DNA of 64,000 nt from an uncultured Phocaeicola sp. (GTDB lineage: Bacteria; Bacteroidota; Bacteroidia; Bacteroidales; Bacteroidaceae): assembly GCA_944320815.1 (NCBI GenBank), contig CALUIZ010000009.1, forward strand, positions 1 to 64,000, written 5' to 3'. Shown here in pieces: positions 63,714 to 64,000 of this stretch (within the stretch, counting starts at the first letter, position 1; each line of letters opens with the position of its first letter). Under the pieces are notes generated by a model. That model was not told where the DNA came from. It ran no database searches and saw nothing but the letters and a program-made list of their open reading frames with translations. Made by a program: the position numbers and the translations under genes.

Positions 63714-64000
63714 TTAGAATTGTAAATCAAGTCCCACTGTAAAGATACGGCTCTTCGGATAAGCTCCCCAATCCAGTCCGGGAGTCATCGGATTGCTTGC
63801 CGCCATACTCACTTCCGGATCATAACCGCTGTAACCGGTTATGCAGAACAGGTTCTGTGCCTGTGCATACACACGCAGTTTGGAAACCTTGAACTTCTTC
63901 GTCCAGTCGCGCGGAAAAGTATAACCCAATGTCATGGTTTTCAGACGGAGGAACGAGCCGTCTTCCACGAAACGGGAATACACATCGTTCGTGATGTAGC
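63714..64000 (-). CDS. susC: SusC/RagA TonB-dependent transporter (C-terminal fragment)
   Basis: Only the last ~95 residues are inside the window. The frame reads YITNDVYSRFVEDGSFLRLK and ends RIFTVGLDLQF, the usual SusC C-terminus with the terminal Phe insertion signal. It would import the oligosaccharides bound by SusD. The rest of the gene, and the regulator expected upstream, lie beyond the window. Confidence 0.95.
   Translation of the reverse strand, partial: YITNDVYSRFVEDGSFLRLKTMTLGYTFPRDWTKKFKVSKLRVYAQAQNLFCITGYSGYDPEVSMAASNPMTPGLDWGAYPKSRIFTVGLDLQF

Overview
The window looks like a chromosome segment from a gut Bacteroidales species, most likely Bacteroides or Phocaeicola. Four things point there: SusC/SusD-type polysaccharide utilisation genes, many matches to the Bacteroidota promoter (TTTG, about 19 bp, TAnnTTTG), few Shine-Dalgarno sequences, and family-typical genes such as DUF4301, DUF4270, class III fructose-bisphosphatase and an S16 protein with an Ala-rich tail. 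The species cannot be fixed from the sequence alone.

Layout. (1) 1-14.5 kb is a restriction island on the minus strand with two complete-looking type I restriction-modification (R-M) operons. The first reads xre, hsdR, hsdM, rhuM, a small unknown gene, then hsdS (cut by the window edge). The second reads hsdM, hsdS, hsdR, and its HsdS carries two target-recognition domains identical at protein level. A membrane protein of unknown function lies between the operons. (2) 14.7-17.5 kb holds an AraC regulator divergent from a GH29 fucosidase lipoprotein. (3) 17.6-32 kb is mostly housekeeping: rpsP, an esterase, an OPT transporter, a DUF1573 protein, a RelA-type (p)ppGpp synthetase, a DUF4301 protein, a cytidylate-kinase-like protein, and the threonine operon thrA / phosphoglycerate-mutase-like homoserine kinase candidate / thrC. 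The threonine operon has a promoter, a Thr-rich leader ORF and a hairpin with a U-run, which together look like an attenuator. (4) 32.6-37.9 kb holds gap, miaA, a lipid kinase, kdsA and serS. (5) 38.2-46.2 kb holds an alpha-glucan/glycogen operon (debranching enzyme, GT4, GH57), an outer-membrane barrel, a DUF4270 lipoprotein and a lone GT5-type domain. (6) 46.6-49.9 kb holds panC-panD converging on fbp. (7) 50-64 kb is a polysaccharide utilisation locus (PUL) on the minus strand, read from the right: susC (partial), susD, GH88, PL12 heparinase III, a serine-type sulfatase, a Tat-signal PHP/DUF3604-like protein, a ROK kinase, a heparinase II-like lyase and a second serine-type sulfatase. This gene set fits heparin/heparan sulfate degradation: glycan import, cleavage by lyases, removal of the unsaturated uronic acid, desulfation and sugar phosphorylation.

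The observations most worth a second look are the HsdS with duplicated recognition domains, the candidate threonine leader attenuator, a family of degenerate tandem repeats of about 22 bp found in at least five intergenic regions, the stringent-response enzyme with a broken hydrolase site, and the unexplained DUF3604-like protein inside the heparan sulfate locus.
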